A stretch of DNA of 64,000 nucleotides from Candidatus Praeruminimicrobium purgamenti (GCA_018433585.1 JAHDQW010000002.1:1-64000); one strand, 5' to 3'; positions 23,921-34,488 are shown, numbered from the stretch's first letter. The notes: generated from the sequence alone by a model not told the origin. Translations and numbers: made by a program.

Positions 23921-26500
23921 TTATTTTTTAAATCTTTCTTTCCAGTCCGACAATAATTTCAATGCTTCCAGAGGTTTCATATTATCTATATCAAGTTTAC
24001 GTAATTCTATCAAAATTTCCGGTTCAATTGAAGTAAAAAGATTCGGCTGAACATCCTGTTCAAGTTTTATAAAATTTTTATTTAGGTTTTTCTCAAGCCC
24101 TTTTAGAATTTCATAAGCCCTTTTTATTACTTTATAAGGAATGCCGGCAATTTTTGCGACATGAATTCCGTAAGATTTATCTGCGGCGCCGTCGACTATT
24201 TTATGTAAAAATATTACAGAATCATTCCATTCTTTAACGTCAACGCTGGCATTTATTATACCATTTTCACCGTTTGCAAGAGTCGTCAGCTCAAAGTAAT
24301 GCGTTGCGAATAAAACTTTTGCGCCCTTATTGTATTTTGAAGATGAATCTGAGAAAAATTCAAGAATTGCCCATGCTATGGACATGCCGTCATAAGTAGA
24401 TGTTCCTCTGCCGACTTCATCAAGAATAATAAGGCTCCTTTCCGTATACTGGTTTAATATATTTGCCGTTTCCGTCATTTCCACCATAAACGTAGATTCT
24501 CCGCCGACAAGATTATCACCGGCGCCGATTCTTGTGAATATTCTGTCAACTACTCCGATAACAGCTTCAGAACAAGGGACAAACGAACCGATTTGCGCCA
24601 TTATAACAATCAAAGCGACTTGTCTTAAATAAGTGGATTTACCTGACATATTCGGACCGGTTAAAATCATTACCCTTCTTGACGTTTCATCCAAAGAGAT
24701 GTCATTTGCGACAAAAGAACCGTCTTTTAATATCTGTTCAACGACAGGATGTCTTGCATTCTTTAATACCAGTTCTTTTGACTCCGTAATATCCGGGCAG
24801 GAATAATTATAAGCCGCCGCATTCCGGGCAAAAGACAAATAAATATCAAGCTCGGCTATCATACATGACAGCGACAATATATGCCTGGCATAAGATGCAA
24901 TTTCCTGTCTTAAAGAAATAAAGATTTCCGTTTCAAGCCTTATAATTCTGTCTTGTGCCGAAATTATTTTTTCTTCAAGAGTTTTTAATTCCTGAGTGAT
25001 ATATCTTTCAGAGTTTGTAAGAGTCTGCTTTCTTATATAAGTTTCAGGAACCAAAGGAATATTTGATTTTGTAACGTCAATATAGTATCCGAATACAGAT
25101 GTGTATCCTATCTTTAAGTTATTTATGCCTGTTTTTTGTTTTTCTCTTATTTCAAGTTCAGAAATATATTTTTTAGCATCTTTGCTGAGAAGTCTCAAAT
25201 CATCAAGTTCCTGAGATACCCCGCTTTTAATGACATTTCCGTCTTTTAACAAAACAGGGGTTTCCGGCTGTATATAAGTTTCTATTTTGGCAATTACTTC
25301 AGATTGTACCTTAAAACATTCATTATCGTTAAAATAATTGATTTTAGAAAGTTGCTCACAGATATTGTTTATCGTAATCAAAGAATCCTTTAGAGAGAGC
25401 ATTTCTTTTGGACTTGCCGAGCCGCTTACTATTCTTGAAACTATTCTGTCCAAATCATAAATTGATTTTAAAGATTCTCTTAAATTTTCTCTGCTTCCCG
25501 AATCTTCGAAAAATAATTTCGTTTTTAACTGTCTTTTGCGTATATCTTGAACGTCAAGAAGAGGTTTTATTATCCAGTCATGTATCAATCTTGCACCCAT
25601 TGGAGTGATAGTTGAATCTATTGCAGACAACAAAGAACCTTCCTGCTTCAGAGAAGACAATGACCTTAATATTTCAAGGTTTTTTATCGCAACGGCATCC
25701 AAAACCATAAAATTTCCGCTTTCGATGAATCTTACGTTGTTTAAAACAGGAAGACTTTGAGGCTGATTTTCCTGAATATAAACAAAGATTGCGCCTACGG
25801 CAGATATTATGTCCGGTTTATCCGCAATATTGAAATGAGCCACTGATGATACGTTTAATATGTTCTTTATTGCATTTTCACAGTAAACGCTGTCTGTATA
25901 TATGTCTTTGACAGGCGATAAAAGTATATCGAATTTTTTTAATATTTTTTGAAGCTGCTCATTTCCTGCAGTTTTATGCGAAACTATTATTTCATTAGGT
26001 TTATATTTTGCTATTTCATTTTCAAGATTATAAAAATCCGTCCGGTAAGTAAAAAAATCTCCTGTTGAGATATCGCTTACGGCAACTGAAACCAATTTTG
26101 ATTTTTCGTCCGGAATGATAGACATAAGATAATTATTTAATTTTGAATCAAGCAAATTATCTTCAAGCAGAGTACCTGGTGTAATAACTCTTGTTACTCC
26201 CCTTTTCACTATACCTTTGCCGGCCGAAGGTTCTTCAAGCTGTTCGCAAACGGCTATTTTCAATCCGGCTTTAATAAGTTTTCTTATATAATTATTTACG
26301 GAATGAAAAGGAACTCCGCACATAGGGACATCCTGCCTTTTCGTAAGAACAACTTCCAAAATTGGATGTGCTTTTACGGCATCATCGCCGAACATTTCAT
26401 AAAAATCACCAAGCCTGAAAAATAACACTATATCGGGATACTGCGCCTTTATACTGTGATATTGCTGCATCAGAGGAGTTAATTCTTTTTCTTTATTCAT
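23921..26500 (-). CDS. mutS: DNA mismatch repair ATPase MutS
   Basis: A protein of 859 residues, full length. The N-terminal mismatch-recognition motif is in RLGDFYEMFGDDA (the FxE type). The connector, lever and clamp regions follow, then the ATPase with GPNMSGKSTYLRQ (Walker A), LDEVGRGTSTYDG (Walker B and signature) and FATHYFELT. The C-terminal dimerisation helix is present. It recognises mispairs and recruits MutL. It follows the lytic transglycosylase gene after 31 bases and precedes the PilZ gene. Confidence 0.98.
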   Translation of the reverse strand: MNKEKELTPLMQQYHSIKAQYPDIVLFFRLGDFYEMFGDDAVKAHPILEVVLTKRQDVPMCGVPFHSVNNYIRKLIKAGLKIAVCEQLEEPSAGKGIVKRGVTRVITPGTLLEDNLLDSKLNNYLMSIIPDEKSKLVSVAVSDISTGDFFTYRTDFYNLENEIAKYKPNEIIVSHKTAGNEQLQKILKKFDILLSPVKDIYTDSVYCENAIKNILNVSSVAHFNIADKPDIISAVGAIFVYIQENQPQSLPVLNNVRFIESGNFMVLDAVAIKNLEILRSLSSLKQEGSLLSAIDSTITPMGARLIHDWIIKPLLDVQDIRKRQLKTKLFFEDSGSRENLRESLKSIYDLDRIVSRIVSGSASPKEMLSLKDSLITINNICEQLSKINYFNDNECFKVQSEVIAKIETYIQPETPVLLKDGNVIKSGVSQELDDLRLLSKDAKKYISELEIREKQKTGINNLKIGYTSVFGYYIDVTKSNIPLVPETYIRKQTLTNSERYITQELKTLEEKIISAQDRIIRLETEIFISLRQEIASYARHILSLSCMIAELDIYLSFARNAAAYNYSCPDITESKELVLKNARHPVVEQILKDGSFVANDISLDETSRRVMILTGPNMSGKSTYLRQVALIVIMAQIGSFVPCSEAVIGVVDRIFTRIGAGDNLVGGESTFMVEMTETANILNQYTERSLIILDEVGRGTSTYDGMSIAWAILEFFSDSSSKYNKGAKVLFATHYFELTTLANGENGIINASVDVKEWNDSVIFLHKIVDGAADKSYGIHVAKIAGIPYKVIKRAYEILKGLEKNLNKNFIKLEQDVQPNLFTSIEPEILIELRKLDIDNMKPLEALKLLSDWKERFKK

Positions 26501-26531
26501 AGCTTATTTTGCCTTTTTATTTTTATAATCA

Positions 26532-27104
26532 TTACAGCCAAAACACATACTTCTTATTATTTTCGATAAATTTTAAGAATTTGTATATTCTGTTTATTCT
26601 CAACACATATTTTTTTGTTTCCGTAAACGGCATTTCATCGGAGTCATATTCTATAAAAGGATTTTTACGATGCCATTGCTGCACATTGCCAAGACCTGCA
26701 TTATATGAAGCTAAAACCAAATTTGTATTATTTTTAAACATTACGGATAAAATTTTAAGATAATACGTGCCGAGCATTATATTTACCTCAGGTTCATACA
26801 ATACGCCCTCTTTAAAATCTTTATATCCCAGATACGAAATTGCGACTTCCTTTCCTGTGGACGGCATAAGCTGCATTAACCCGATTGCTCCTTTTTTTGA
26901 TTTAGCCGAAGGATTAAAATTAGATTCCGCTTTAATAACAGCTTTTACAAGAAGAGGATCAACGCCGTATTGAAGCGCATACTTATTGACTATACCTGAA
27001 TATTTTGCGGCTTTTCTGAACGAGGCATATGCGAATAATCCGGATAATACGATAACGACAGACAACAATAAAACCGATAATTTAACGGTTAACGATATTT
27101 TCAT
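26532..27104 (-). CDS. Membrane-anchored lytic transglycosylase (SLT family)
   Basis: A protein of 190 residues. A single N-terminal membrane helix (residues 7-27) is followed by an SLT domain: VKAVIKAESNFNPSAKSKKG, where the Glu is catalytic, then GLMQLMP and ASYNAGLGNVQQW. It cuts peptidoglycan glycan strands from the periplasmic side. Its start overlaps the miaB stop by 4 bases. It has the size of the minimal enzyme with no LysM or other binding domain. Confidence 0.93.
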   Translation of the reverse strand: MKISLTVKLSVLLLSVVIVLSGLFAYASFRKAAKYSGIVNKYALQYGVDPLLVKAVIKAESNFNPSAKSKKGAIGLMQLMPSTGKEVAISYLGYKDFKEGVLYEPEVNIMLGTYYLKILSVMFKNNTNLVLASYNAGLGNVQQWHRKNPFIEYDSDEMPFTETKKYVLRINRIYKFLKFIENNKKYVFWL

Positions 27105-28351
27105 AAAATCATTTTCCCCGACAAACTGTTTGCCAAAGCTCTTGTTACCGAAACCCGGACAATCTCACCCGTATAATTTTTATCAGAATCAAAGAATATT
27201 TTTAAATTCTGGCTGTTTCTTCCTTCGCATACTTTATTTTCATATTTTTCGACAAGGACATCAACTGTTTTTCCTATATACCGTCCGTTAAGAGCTTTCG
27301 ATATTTCGTTTGAATCTTCCAACAATAAAGTATGCCTTTGCTTTTTAACGTTAAGGGTGACATCGTCTTTTAGTTTATATGCAGAAGTATTCGGTCTTGG
27401 AGAATACTTAAAAATAAATAAACCGCCGAATTTTAAATCCTGCGAAGCTTTAAAAGTATCTGAAAAGTCCCGTTCAGTTTCTCCGGGAAACCCTATTATA
27501 ACGTCTGACGTTATATTTATTTCCGGTATTTTGGTTTTAATTCTTTCGAATAAAGACTTGTATTGACCGTAAGTGTATTTTCTGTTCATTGCTTTTAAAA
27601 TGTTGTCAGAACCGGACTGCATAGGCAGATGTATATGTCTGCATATTTTATCATTGCCGGCTATTTCATCTATAAGCTCTTCAGAAAAATCTTTAGGATG
27701 ATTTGTCATAAATCTTATTCGTTTAAGATTATCTATTTTGGAAACCTGACGCAAAAGCTTTGTAAAATTAATCCCGTTGTCATTATAAGAGTTAACGTTC
27801 TGCCCGAGCAAAATAATTTCTTTTACACCTGAATCAACGGCTTGTTTTACAGAATCGCATATTTCACCGCAATTTATGCTGATTTCCGGTCCTCTCACAA
27901 AAGGAACTATACAGTAAGAACAAAAATTGCTGCAGCCTCTCATAATCGTCACATACCGGAAAACATTTTCGGACGTTTGTTTTTTAAAAGAGTATTCAAA
28001 AGGAACATACTTACCGATAATTTGCGAAAAATTATCTATATTTTTTGCTCCCAAAACAAAATCTACAAATTTGCATCTTCTTTTTATTTCTTTGTAAGCA
28101 TGCTGGGCCATACAGCCGACAACGCCTACAATTAAGTTTGGATTTACGTCTTTATGTTCTTTAATTCTTCCCAGCAGAGAATAAGCTTTATGCTCGGCCG
28201 AAAACCTTACTGAACACGTATTTAAGATGACCAAATCTGCTTTAGCCATATCTGTTGTCTTAAGACATCCGTGATTAACAAGATAATCCGATATTTTATC
28301 CGAATCATTCACATTCATCTGACAACCGATAGTTTCTATAAAAAAATTCAT
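27101..28351 (-). CDS. miaB: tRNA-2-methylthio-N6-dimethylallyladenosine synthase
   Basis: A protein of 416 residues. The N-terminal UPF0004 domain carries three Cys (ETIGCQMN, LNTCSVR, VVGCMAQ) for the auxiliary cluster. The radical SAM motif is CSNFCSYC, followed by VPFVRGPE, and a TRAM domain ends the protein. It adds a methylthio group to i6A37 of tRNAs. The motif RGPE is the RGREXSR region in slightly changed form. It overlaps the transglycosylase gene and follows rmlA by one base. Confidence 0.95.
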   Translation of the reverse strand: MNFFIETIGCQMNVNDSDKISDYLVNHGCLKTTDMAKADLVILNTCSVRFSAEHKAYSLLGRIKEHKDVNPNLIVGVVGCMAQHAYKEIKRRCKFVDFVLGAKNIDNFSQIIGKYVPFEYSFKKQTSENVFRYVTIMRGCSNFCSYCIVPFVRGPEISINCGEICDSVKQAVDSGVKEIILLGQNVNSYNDNGINFTKLLRQVSKIDNLKRIRFMTNHPKDFSEELIDEIAGNDKICRHIHLPMQSGSDNILKAMNRKYTYGQYKSLFERIKTKIPEINITSDVIIGFPGETERDFSDTFKASQDLKFGGLFIFKYSPRPNTSAYKLKDDVTLNVKKQRHTLLLEDSNEISKALNGRYIGKTVDVLVEKYENKVCEGRNSQNLKIFFDSDKNYTGEIVRVSVTRALANSLSGKMIL

Positions 28352-28352
28352 A

Positions 28353-29222
28353 CTATTCGTTAGCCACTTTTAACAGATATTTTCCGTATGCGGAATTAAA
28401 CATTTTTGAATTTTCAATCAGCTGTTTTTTGTTTATAAAATTCATTCTGTATGCTATTTCTTCCAAACAGCTGACCATTATCCCCTGCCTTTCTTCTATT
28501 GTTCTTATAAAAAGAGAAGAATCTAAAAGAGAATTATATGTTCCTGCATCAAGCCATGCAAAACCTCTTCCGAACAGTTGTACGGATAAGTTCTTTTGCT
28601 CCAAATAAACTCTGTTGATGTCGGTAATTTCAAGTTCGCCTCTTTCGGAAGGTTTTATTTTTTTTGCGATATCTACAACCTGATTATCATAAAAATATAA
28701 GCCTGTCACAGCCCAGTTTGATTTAGGATTTTGAGGTTTCTCAATTATTGATACCGGACGTTTATTCTTATCCAGTTCAACAATTCCGTAACGCTGAGGA
28801 TCGTCAACATAATATCCGAAAATTGTAGCTCCTTTTTCTTTATTTACGGCAGCTGAAAGCAGTTCCGGCAAACCGTGTCCGTAAAATATGTTATCTCCCA
28901 AAACCAAAGAAACGTTATCTTTTCCGATAAACTCATCGCCTATAATAAAAGCTTCAGCCAAACCGTTAGGTTTATCCTGGACTTTGTAAGATATATTTAT
29001 ACCCAAACGAGAACCTGACATGAATAGTTCTTCTAATTTAGGCAGCGTCTCAGGAGTTGAAATTATAAGAATATCTCTTATGCCGGCAAGCATTAAAACT
29101 GACAACGGATAATATATCATCGGCTTATTATAAACAGGAAGCAGCTGCTTTGATATAACAGATGTTATAGGATAAAGCCTTGTTGCTTTCCCTCCGGCAA
29201 GAATAATCCCTTTCGTTTTCAT
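28353..29222 (-). CDS. rfbA: Glucose-1-phosphate thymidylyltransferase
   Basis: A protein of 289 residues, normal size. [11 protein letters not shown] is the nucleotide-binding motif, with [12 protein letters not shown] and [10 protein letters not shown], then GFAWLDAGT. It forms dTDP-glucose from dTTP and glucose-1-P, the first step to dTDP-rhamnose and other dTDP-sugars. The other rml genes are not in the window. The 4-base overlap with the UDP-sugar decarboxylase gene indicates coupled sugar-nucleotide supply for envelope glycans. Confidence 0.93.
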   Translation of the reverse strand: MKTKGIILAGGKATRLYPITSVISKQLLPVYNKPMIYYPLSVLMLAGIRDILIISTPETLPKLEELFMSGSRLGINISYKVQDKPNGLAEAFIIGDEFIGKDNVSLVLGDNIFYGHGLPELLSAAVNKEKGATIFGYYVDDPQRYGIVELDKNKRPVSIIEKPQNPKSNWAVTGLYFYDNQVVDIAKKIKPSERGELEITDINRVYLEQKNLSVQLFGRGFAWLDAGTYNSLLDSSLFIRTIEERQGIMVSCLEEIAYRMNFINKKQLIENSKMFNSAYGKYLLKVANE

Positions 29223-30157
29223 TTTGACACCTCTGATAATTGAAAATATTTTATCGTCTTTTTTAGCCCGTCTTCCAATTTTACTTCAGGTTTCCATTTT
29301 AATATTCTGGCAGCCTTGCCTATATCGGGCTTTCTTCTTTTAGGATCGTCTTCAGGCAACGGCTTATAAACTATTTTCGATTTGCTTCCGGTCAGTCTGA
29401 TAACCGTTTTTGCAAGCTCATTTAAAGTAATTTCAAAAGGATTTCCTATATTAACCGGCAAATGCTCTTTTGATAACAGAAGTTTATATATACCTTCGGT
29501 CAAATCATCAACAAAACAAAAACTTCTCGTCTGAGTTCCTTTTCCGAAAACTGTAACATTTTTATTTTTCAAACTCCGGATTATAAATTCAGGAACAGCT
29601 CTGCCGTCGTTTATATTCATTCTAGGTCCGTAAGTGTTGAAAATTCTTACTATTTTAGTATCAAGCCCGTAAAGATTGTGAAAAGACATTATCAAAGCTT
29701 CGGAAAACCTTTTTGCTTCATCGTACATGCTTCTTTTGCCTATCGGATTAACATTCCCCCAGTAAGATTCTTTCTGCGGCGAAATTAAAGGATCTCCGTA
29801 AACTTCGCTTGTTGAAGCGAACAAAAAAACAGCTTTGTTTTTTTTTGCCAAATTCAAAAGATTGAAAGTTCCCGACGAACCGGCCAGCAAAGTTTCTATA
29901 CAGTGCTTTGAGTAATGTACGGGGCTTGCCGGAGACGCAAAATGCAAAACAGCGTCAAATCTTTCATTAATGTCAAAATTCTTAGTTATATCTGCTTTCT
30001 TAAGTTTAAAATTTTTATCTTTTAAAAGATGTTTAACGTTCTCTTTTTTCCCAGTCAAAAAATTATCTAAAGCAGTTACAGAGTGTCCTCTTAAAACAAA
30101 AAAATCACAAAGATGCGAACCCAGAAAACCTGCTCCGCCGGCAATAAGAATTTTCAT
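29219..30157 (-). CDS. NAD-dependent epimerase, probable UDP-glucuronate decarboxylase
   Basis: A protein of 312 residues of the extended SDR family. [10 protein letters not shown] binds [41 protein letters not shown] (Tyr-x3-Lys active site) and [10 protein letters not shown] are the pattern of UXS, which makes UDP-xylose from UDP-glucuronate. It lies first in an operon with rmlA, right behind a consensus promoter. The assignment to decarboxylase over epimerase rests on the WGNVNPIG and ASPASP motifs. Confidence 0.88.
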   Translation of the reverse strand: MKILIAGGAGFLGSHLCDFFVLRGHSVTALDNFLTGKKENVKHLLKDKNFKLKKADITKNFDINERFDAVLHFASPASPVHYSKHCIETLLAGSSGTFNLLNLAKKNKAVFLFASTSEVYGDPLISPQKESYWGNVNPIGKRSMYDEAKRFSEALIMSFHNLYGLDTKIVRIFNTYGPRMNINDGRAVPEFIIRSLKNKNVTVFGKGTQTRSFCFVDDLTEGIYKLLLSKEHLPVNIGNPFEITLNELAKTVIRLTGSKSKIVYKPLPEDDPKRRKPDIGKAARILKWKPEVKLEDGLKKTIKYFQLSEVSK

Positions 30158-30187
30158 TATTCATCCTCAGTCAGTAAACATTTGTAT

Positions 30188-30216
30188 ATTATATAATTTG
30201 CTGAAAATTAGTACAA
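30188..30216 (-). promoter_or_regulatory. Promoter of the UXS-rmlA-miaB-mut operon
   Basis: On the minus strand: TTGTAC, 17 bases, TATAAT, 30 bases before the ATG at 30157, with GAGGA as ribosome site in the leader. Confidence 0.6.
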
Positions 30217-30231
30217 TAATTTTTTATGATT

Positions 30232-32280
30232 TTATTTATTTACTATTGCGGATGCAATATCCGATAAAATATCGTTGATTCTTGTATACTGGTCAAGGAC
30301 ATCCATGTGCAGCCCGGAAGTTTCTATAGATTCTTTTAAATCGGCATGAAGTCTTGATATGTGTTTTTCTTTTAATTTATGAACAATTTCGTTAATTTCA
30401 TTTTCTGACGACAACACCTCGTTAGCTGCTGTTATATCGCCGCTTTCAAAAGAATCTACAATCTTTGAGCAGTTTGCATAAACAAGTTTGTGAAGATATT
30501 TTATATCGCTCAATCCGTCATCTGAAAAACGAAGATGTCTTTCTATTTTTTCCTGCGATATATACATTAAATTCCGGTGGATAATATCTGAGATTTGTTC
30601 AAGATCTGCAACTATATACAGTAAAGTTATCTCATCCCGGGACTGTTTAGTCGTTAATTTGTTTTGACCGACTTTAGTTATATAAAGAACCGTTTTGTCG
30701 GTTATATTTGTAATCTGCAGCGATTTATAAATTATTTTTTCGGCAACGACTTCATGTCTTGTCTTTAAAGCGTTAACAGATTCTTTTAATATTTCCAGAA
30801 CTATTTCAGACAGTCTTGAAATTTCCTGCTTCGCCAAGTCAAAAGCTTTATCAGTATCCTGTATATACTTATTGTCTATAAACGCCGTGCCGAACAGGTC
30901 TGCGCATGATTTAACAGGATAAATAAGCATAAAGAGTTTATGAAATAAAGGGACAATAGGTAAAACTATCATGGCGGCAAAAAGAGTAACAAGGGTATGC
31001 GACATTGCAATTTCTCTGGCGATATCGCCTGATAAAATCACTTTTTCAGTAAAAAACTTGACGAAATATATCCATGCAGCTTCTCCGTTATACTGGACGA
31101 ACGATATAAACGGAAAAACAAGCAAAACTCCCAATATCTGGTAGCTTAAATGCCACAACATTACGCTTTTCCCTGTTCTCGGCTGATTGATTGAAGCTAT
31201 AACCGCAGTTATGCATGTTCCTATCTGGGCTCCAAGACAGATACATATTCCTTGCGTAAGAGAAAGTATTCCAGAAGAAGCAAGAACGATAACAATTCCG
31301 ACAGTTGCACCGCTGCTGTGAATTAAAACAGTAAAAAATAATCCTACAAATATTGAAAAAACAGGAGATTGTATGCTTGCTATCATTTCAAGAAGATCAT
31401 TGTTTAATGTTATCGGAAGCATTGCGTCCGACATTATTTTCATACCGAAAAAAAGAAGTCCGAATCCAAAGACGGCATCTCCTAAATCAGCAATTTTCTT
31501 TTTTGAAGAAAAGAAAAAAGATAAAAAGAATCCGGCAGCTATTATCATCAAGGCGTAATCGACAAGTTTAAACGCAACAAGCTGCCCTGTAATAGTCGAA
31601 CCTACCGATGCTCCTACAGATACCGACATTGACTGAAAAAACGTCAAAACGCCGGCGCTTGCAAGAGTAATCTGAAGCAGCAGCGTTGCAGTGCTTGACT
31701 GGTTCAAACAAGTAATAAATAATCCTGTAAGAAAGCCTTTAAGCCTTGTGGAAGTAAATCTCGTAAGTATCGCTCTCATATTCTGTCCAGCCATTTTTTG
31801 GAAAGACAAATTTATTCTGAACATACCGTAAAGAAGAAGCGCCGCTCCGCCTAAAATCCCGGCAAGCATTATCAGCATCCAGTTTTTATCCAATACTGAA
31901 GCCGTAAAATAAATAGGATCGCAAAAAACGTTTGCATTAACTATAACGGTAATTTTATCTTCTGCTTTTTTACCTACAATAAGCTGCGCTGACGCATAAC
32001 CTTTGTCATCCGTCAAAACAGTATCCGAAATCTGTATATAAGATGAATTTTCATTACCCGGTAAAACAGATGTCTCAACGACAAAAAAATTAACTTTAAC
32101 GTTCTTTAAAGGATTTTTATCCGCATCTACAAGCCTTATGATAAAAGGATGTTTTAATGCAATACCTCTTATGCCGAGCTGTTTATCTCCAGATATTTTA
32201 GTCAAAGATATATCCTGAGAGAAACAAACAGCCGCTGCAAAAAGCAAAAGACATGAAAGTATAATTTTTTTTATTTTCAT
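30232..32280 (-). CDS. Na/Pi-cotransporter family protein with exported Ig-like domain
   Basis: A protein of 682 residues. It has a signal peptide (ending CFSQ), then about 110 residues of Ig/invasin-like beta sandwich (LVDADKNPLKNVKVNFFVVE, ...DDKGYASAQLIV). Next come about eight membrane helices with the duplicated Na/Pi motif: LNQSSTATLLLQITLASAG and IHSSGATVGIVIVLASSG. The C-terminal 200 residues are PhoU-like helices. The family imports or exports phosphate with sodium. The N-terminal periplasmic domain is not part of the usual architecture. It overlaps cdd by 4 bases at the end of the nucleoside operon, where phosphorolysis makes phosphate demand plausible. Confidence 0.85.
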   Translation of the reverse strand: MKIKKIILSCLLLFAAAVCFSQDISLTKISGDKQLGIRGIALKHPFIIRLVDADKNPLKNVKVNFFVVETSVLPGNENSSYIQISDTVLTDDKGYASAQLIVGKKAEDKITVIVNANVFCDPIYFTASVLDKNWMLIMLAGILGGAALLLYGMFRINLSFQKMAGQNMRAILTRFTSTRLKGFLTGLFITCLNQSSTATLLLQITLASAGVLTFFQSMSVSVGASVGSTITGQLVAFKLVDYALMIIAAGFFLSFFFSSKKKIADLGDAVFGFGLLFFGMKIMSDAMLPITLNNDLLEMIASIQSPVFSIFVGLFFTVLIHSSGATVGIVIVLASSGILSLTQGICICLGAQIGTCITAVIASINQPRTGKSVMLWHLSYQILGVLLVFPFISFVQYNGEAAWIYFVKFFTEKVILSGDIAREIAMSHTLVTLFAAMIVLPIVPLFHKLFMLIYPVKSCADLFGTAFIDNKYIQDTDKAFDLAKQEISRLSEIVLEILKESVNALKTRHEVVAEKIIYKSLQITNITDKTVLYITKVGQNKLTTKQSRDEITLLYIVADLEQISDIIHRNLMYISQEKIERHLRFSDDGLSDIKYLHKLVYANCSKIVDSFESGDITAANEVLSSENEINEIVHKLKEKHISRLHADLKESIETSGLHMDVLDQYTRINDILSDIASAIVNK

Positions 32281-32681
32281 TTTAATGATTTTTTATCAAA
32301 ACATTTCGGAAGCAAAGAATTTATCTTTTCTATTTTTATCTTATTATTTTTATCTTTGTAAACTATATCCGCTTTTTGAGCAAATTCAGATATCACCTGC
32401 CTGCAGGCGCCGCAAGGCGTAACATTGCCGCTTGACGAATAAACGGCAACCGCTTTAATATTTTCGGCTCCGTTTGCAACGGCAGTAAATACGGCGACTC
32501 TTTCAGCGCACATTGACAACCCGTATGAAGCATTCTCTATATTTGTTCCGCAATATACTTTTCCGTCGCCGCATAACACGGCCGCTCCGACCGCAAATTT
32601 AGAATAAGGGCTGTATGAATTTTCAGCCGCTTTTTCTGCAAAAGACAAAAGTTCTTTATATATTTCCTTTTTTTTGTCCAT
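32277..32681 (-). CDS. cdd: Cytidine deaminase
   Basis: A protein of 134 residues, typical for the tetrameric form. Zinc ligands lie in MCAERVAVFTA (Cys and catalytic Glu) and TPCGACRQVI. It converts cytidine and deoxycytidine to uridine and deoxyuridine, which feed the pyrimidine phosphorylase encoded in the same operon. It overlaps the transporter gene by 4 bases. Confidence 0.95.
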   Translation of the reverse strand: MDKKKEIYKELLSFAEKAAENSYSPYSKFAVGAAVLCGDGKVYCGTNIENASYGLSMCAERVAVFTAVANGAENIKAVAVYSSSGNVTPCGACRQVISEFAQKADIVYKDKNNKIKIEKINSLLPKCFDKKSLK

Positions 32682-32682
32682 A

Positions 32683-33582
32683 TTAAAACTCCGTAATTTT
32701 TTTAAATGCGGTAAATCTCTTCGAAATATCGTTTAAAGTTAAAGAACTGAGTTTTCCCAGGCTGAAAGATTCAACGTTAAACGACGCCATTACGCTGCCG
32801 TAAACCATTGCTTTTTTCAATTCCTGAAAAGTTATTTTGGGACATGAAGCCAAATAGCCTATAAAACCTCCGGCAAAAGTATCTCCGGCGCCGGTAGTAT
32901 CTTCGACTTTTTCCAAAGGAAACGAAGGAATCGAAAAAAGATTGTTTTTATAAAAAAGCATTGCTCCGAATTCGCCTCTTTTTATTACAAGAATTTCAGG
33001 TCCCATACTCATTATTTTTTTTGCAGACTGAATAATATTATTTTTCTTTGACAGCTGCTTTGCTTCATCTTCGTTAATAAGAAGCAAATCTATTCTCTTA
33101 AAAACAGACTTTAATTTCTGTATTTTTTTTGATATCCATAAATTCATAGTATCAAGAGCGACAAATTTAGGATTCTTTACGGAATCCAAAACTTTTTCCT
33201 GTATGTCAGGATCGACATTTGCCAGAAACAAATATTTCGACGACTTATGCTCTTTTGACAATACCGGCGTAAAATCCGAAAAAACATTCAATTGCGTGTT
33301 TATTGTTTTTGCCTGATTCAAATCGCATGAATATTTTCCGCACCATCTGAAAGTTTTGCCGGAACTCACGGCAAGGCCTGAAGTGTCTATCTTATGACGG
33401 TTCAGCAGGCGTATATATTCATAAGGAAAATCAGCTCCTACAACAGCAACTACTGCAGTATCGGCGAAATATGATGCCGACATTGAGGAATACATAGCTG
33501 ACCCGCCGAGAGCATCTTTTATTTTTCTCTTATTGGCCTCAACGGTATCAAGAGCGACTGATCCGACTATTAAAAGAGACAT
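32683..33582 (-). CDS. PfkB-family sugar or nucleoside kinase
   Basis: A protein of 299 residues. The ATG at 33582 is chosen, with AAAGGTGA before it; a GTG three codons upstream lies in that site. It has GSVALDTVEA, ALGGSAMYSSMSAS, VVGADFP and the ATP/anion-hole motif DTTGAGDTFAGGFIGYL. The substrate cannot be read directly. The sequence type (GSxAxD, LGGSAxYxxxxA) is the one often annotated as sugar kinase or adenosine kinase beside MTA phosphorylase, so a nucleoside or methylthioribose-like substrate is possible. Confidence 0.85.
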   Translation of the reverse strand: MSLLIVGSVALDTVEANKRKIKDALGGSAMYSSMSASYFADTAVVAVVGADFPYEYIRLLNRHKIDTSGLAVSSGKTFRWCGKYSCDLNQAKTINTQLNVFSDFTPVLSKEHKSSKYLFLANVDPDIQEKVLDSVKNPKFVALDTMNLWISKKIQKLKSVFKRIDLLLINEDEAKQLSKKNNIIQSAKKIMSMGPEILVIKRGEFGAMLFYKNNLFSIPSFPLEKVEDTTGAGDTFAGGFIGYLASCPKITFQELKKAMVYGSVMASFNVESFSLGKLSSLTLNDISKRFTAFKKITEF

Positions 33583-33594
33583 GTTTATCACCTT

Positions 33595-34479
33595 TTACTT
33601 TGCAAAATATTTATCCAAAAACAAGCTCAATGAAGGATAAGCCGGAGCTTTTTTTACCGTTTCGGCAGATGACTGAACTGCAAATTTTAAAGCGTCTTTA
33701 CAACCGCATTTTATCTCTCTCTGTGCAAGTTTAGGTATCAAATGTTTAATAAGTTTTTTACATGTATTGGCGTTTGCAGACATTACTTCCAAAACTTTTT
33801 CAACGCCGACTTCTTCGCCTATTTTCCAGACATCATAATCGGTTACGAGAGAAATGTTTGCATAACAAATCTCTGCTTCTCTGGCAAGCTTAGCTTCCGG
33901 AACTGCCGTCATCCCTACGATAGAAAAACCGTTATCCCTGTTAACCTTTGATTCGGCTCTCGTAGAGAATTGCGGACCGTCAATGCAGACATAAGTTGTT
34001 CCGCTGAAATGATGTTCTATTGCAAGTTCAGTAACGGATTTATGAATTATGTCTCTCAAATCATTGCAGAACGGATCCGCAAAACCGATATGAGCAACTA
34101 TTCCGTTGCCGAAAAACGTATTTACTCTGTTTTTTGTTCTGTCAAAAACCTGTTCCGGAATGACAAAATCCTTAGGTTTTATGTTTTCCTGCAGAGATCC
34201 GACCGCCGTTAATGCTATAATCTGTTCAACGCCTATCGATTTAAGAGCATAAATATTTGCCCTTACATTAATTTCTGAAGGCAGAATTACGTGCCCTTTC
34301 CCGTGTCTTGGAAGAAAAGCGACTCTTATTCCGTCCAAAGTTCCTATCGTAATGCTTGCCGAAGGTTTTCCGAACGGCGTTTCTATATCAACTTCCGAAA
34401 TATTTTCAATCCCGCTTATTTCACTGATTCCGCTTCCGCCGATAACCGCAATTTTAACCGGTTCTAATTTTTTTGTCAT
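33595..34479 (-). CDS. mtnP: S-methyl-5'-thioadenosine phosphorylase
   Basis: A protein of 294 residues. It has IGGSGISEI, FLPRHGKGH, PSEINVRANIYALK, TAVGSLQE, IDGPQFSTRAES, VGMTAVPEAKLAREAEICY and TDYDVW. This is the MTAP branch of the trimeric purine phosphorylases. It splits methylthioadenosine (or adenosine) to adenine and (methylthio)ribose-1-P. The length is about 20 residues above average because of the C-terminal tail. It is followed after 12 bases by the PfkB kinase. Confidence 0.92.
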   Translation of the reverse strand: MTKKLEPVKIAVIGGSGISEISGIENISEVDIETPFGKPSASITIGTLDGIRVAFLPRHGKGHVILPSEINVRANIYALKSIGVEQIIALTAVGSLQENIKPKDFVIPEQVFDRTKNRVNTFFGNGIVAHIGFADPFCNDLRDIIHKSVTELAIEHHFSGTTYVCIDGPQFSTRAESKVNRDNGFSIVGMTAVPEAKLAREAEICYANISLVTDYDVWKIGEEVGVEKVLEVMSANANTCKKLIKHLIPKLAQREIKCGCKDALKFAVQSSAETVKKAPAYPSLSLFLDKYFAK

Positions 34480-34488
34480 TTTATCCCC

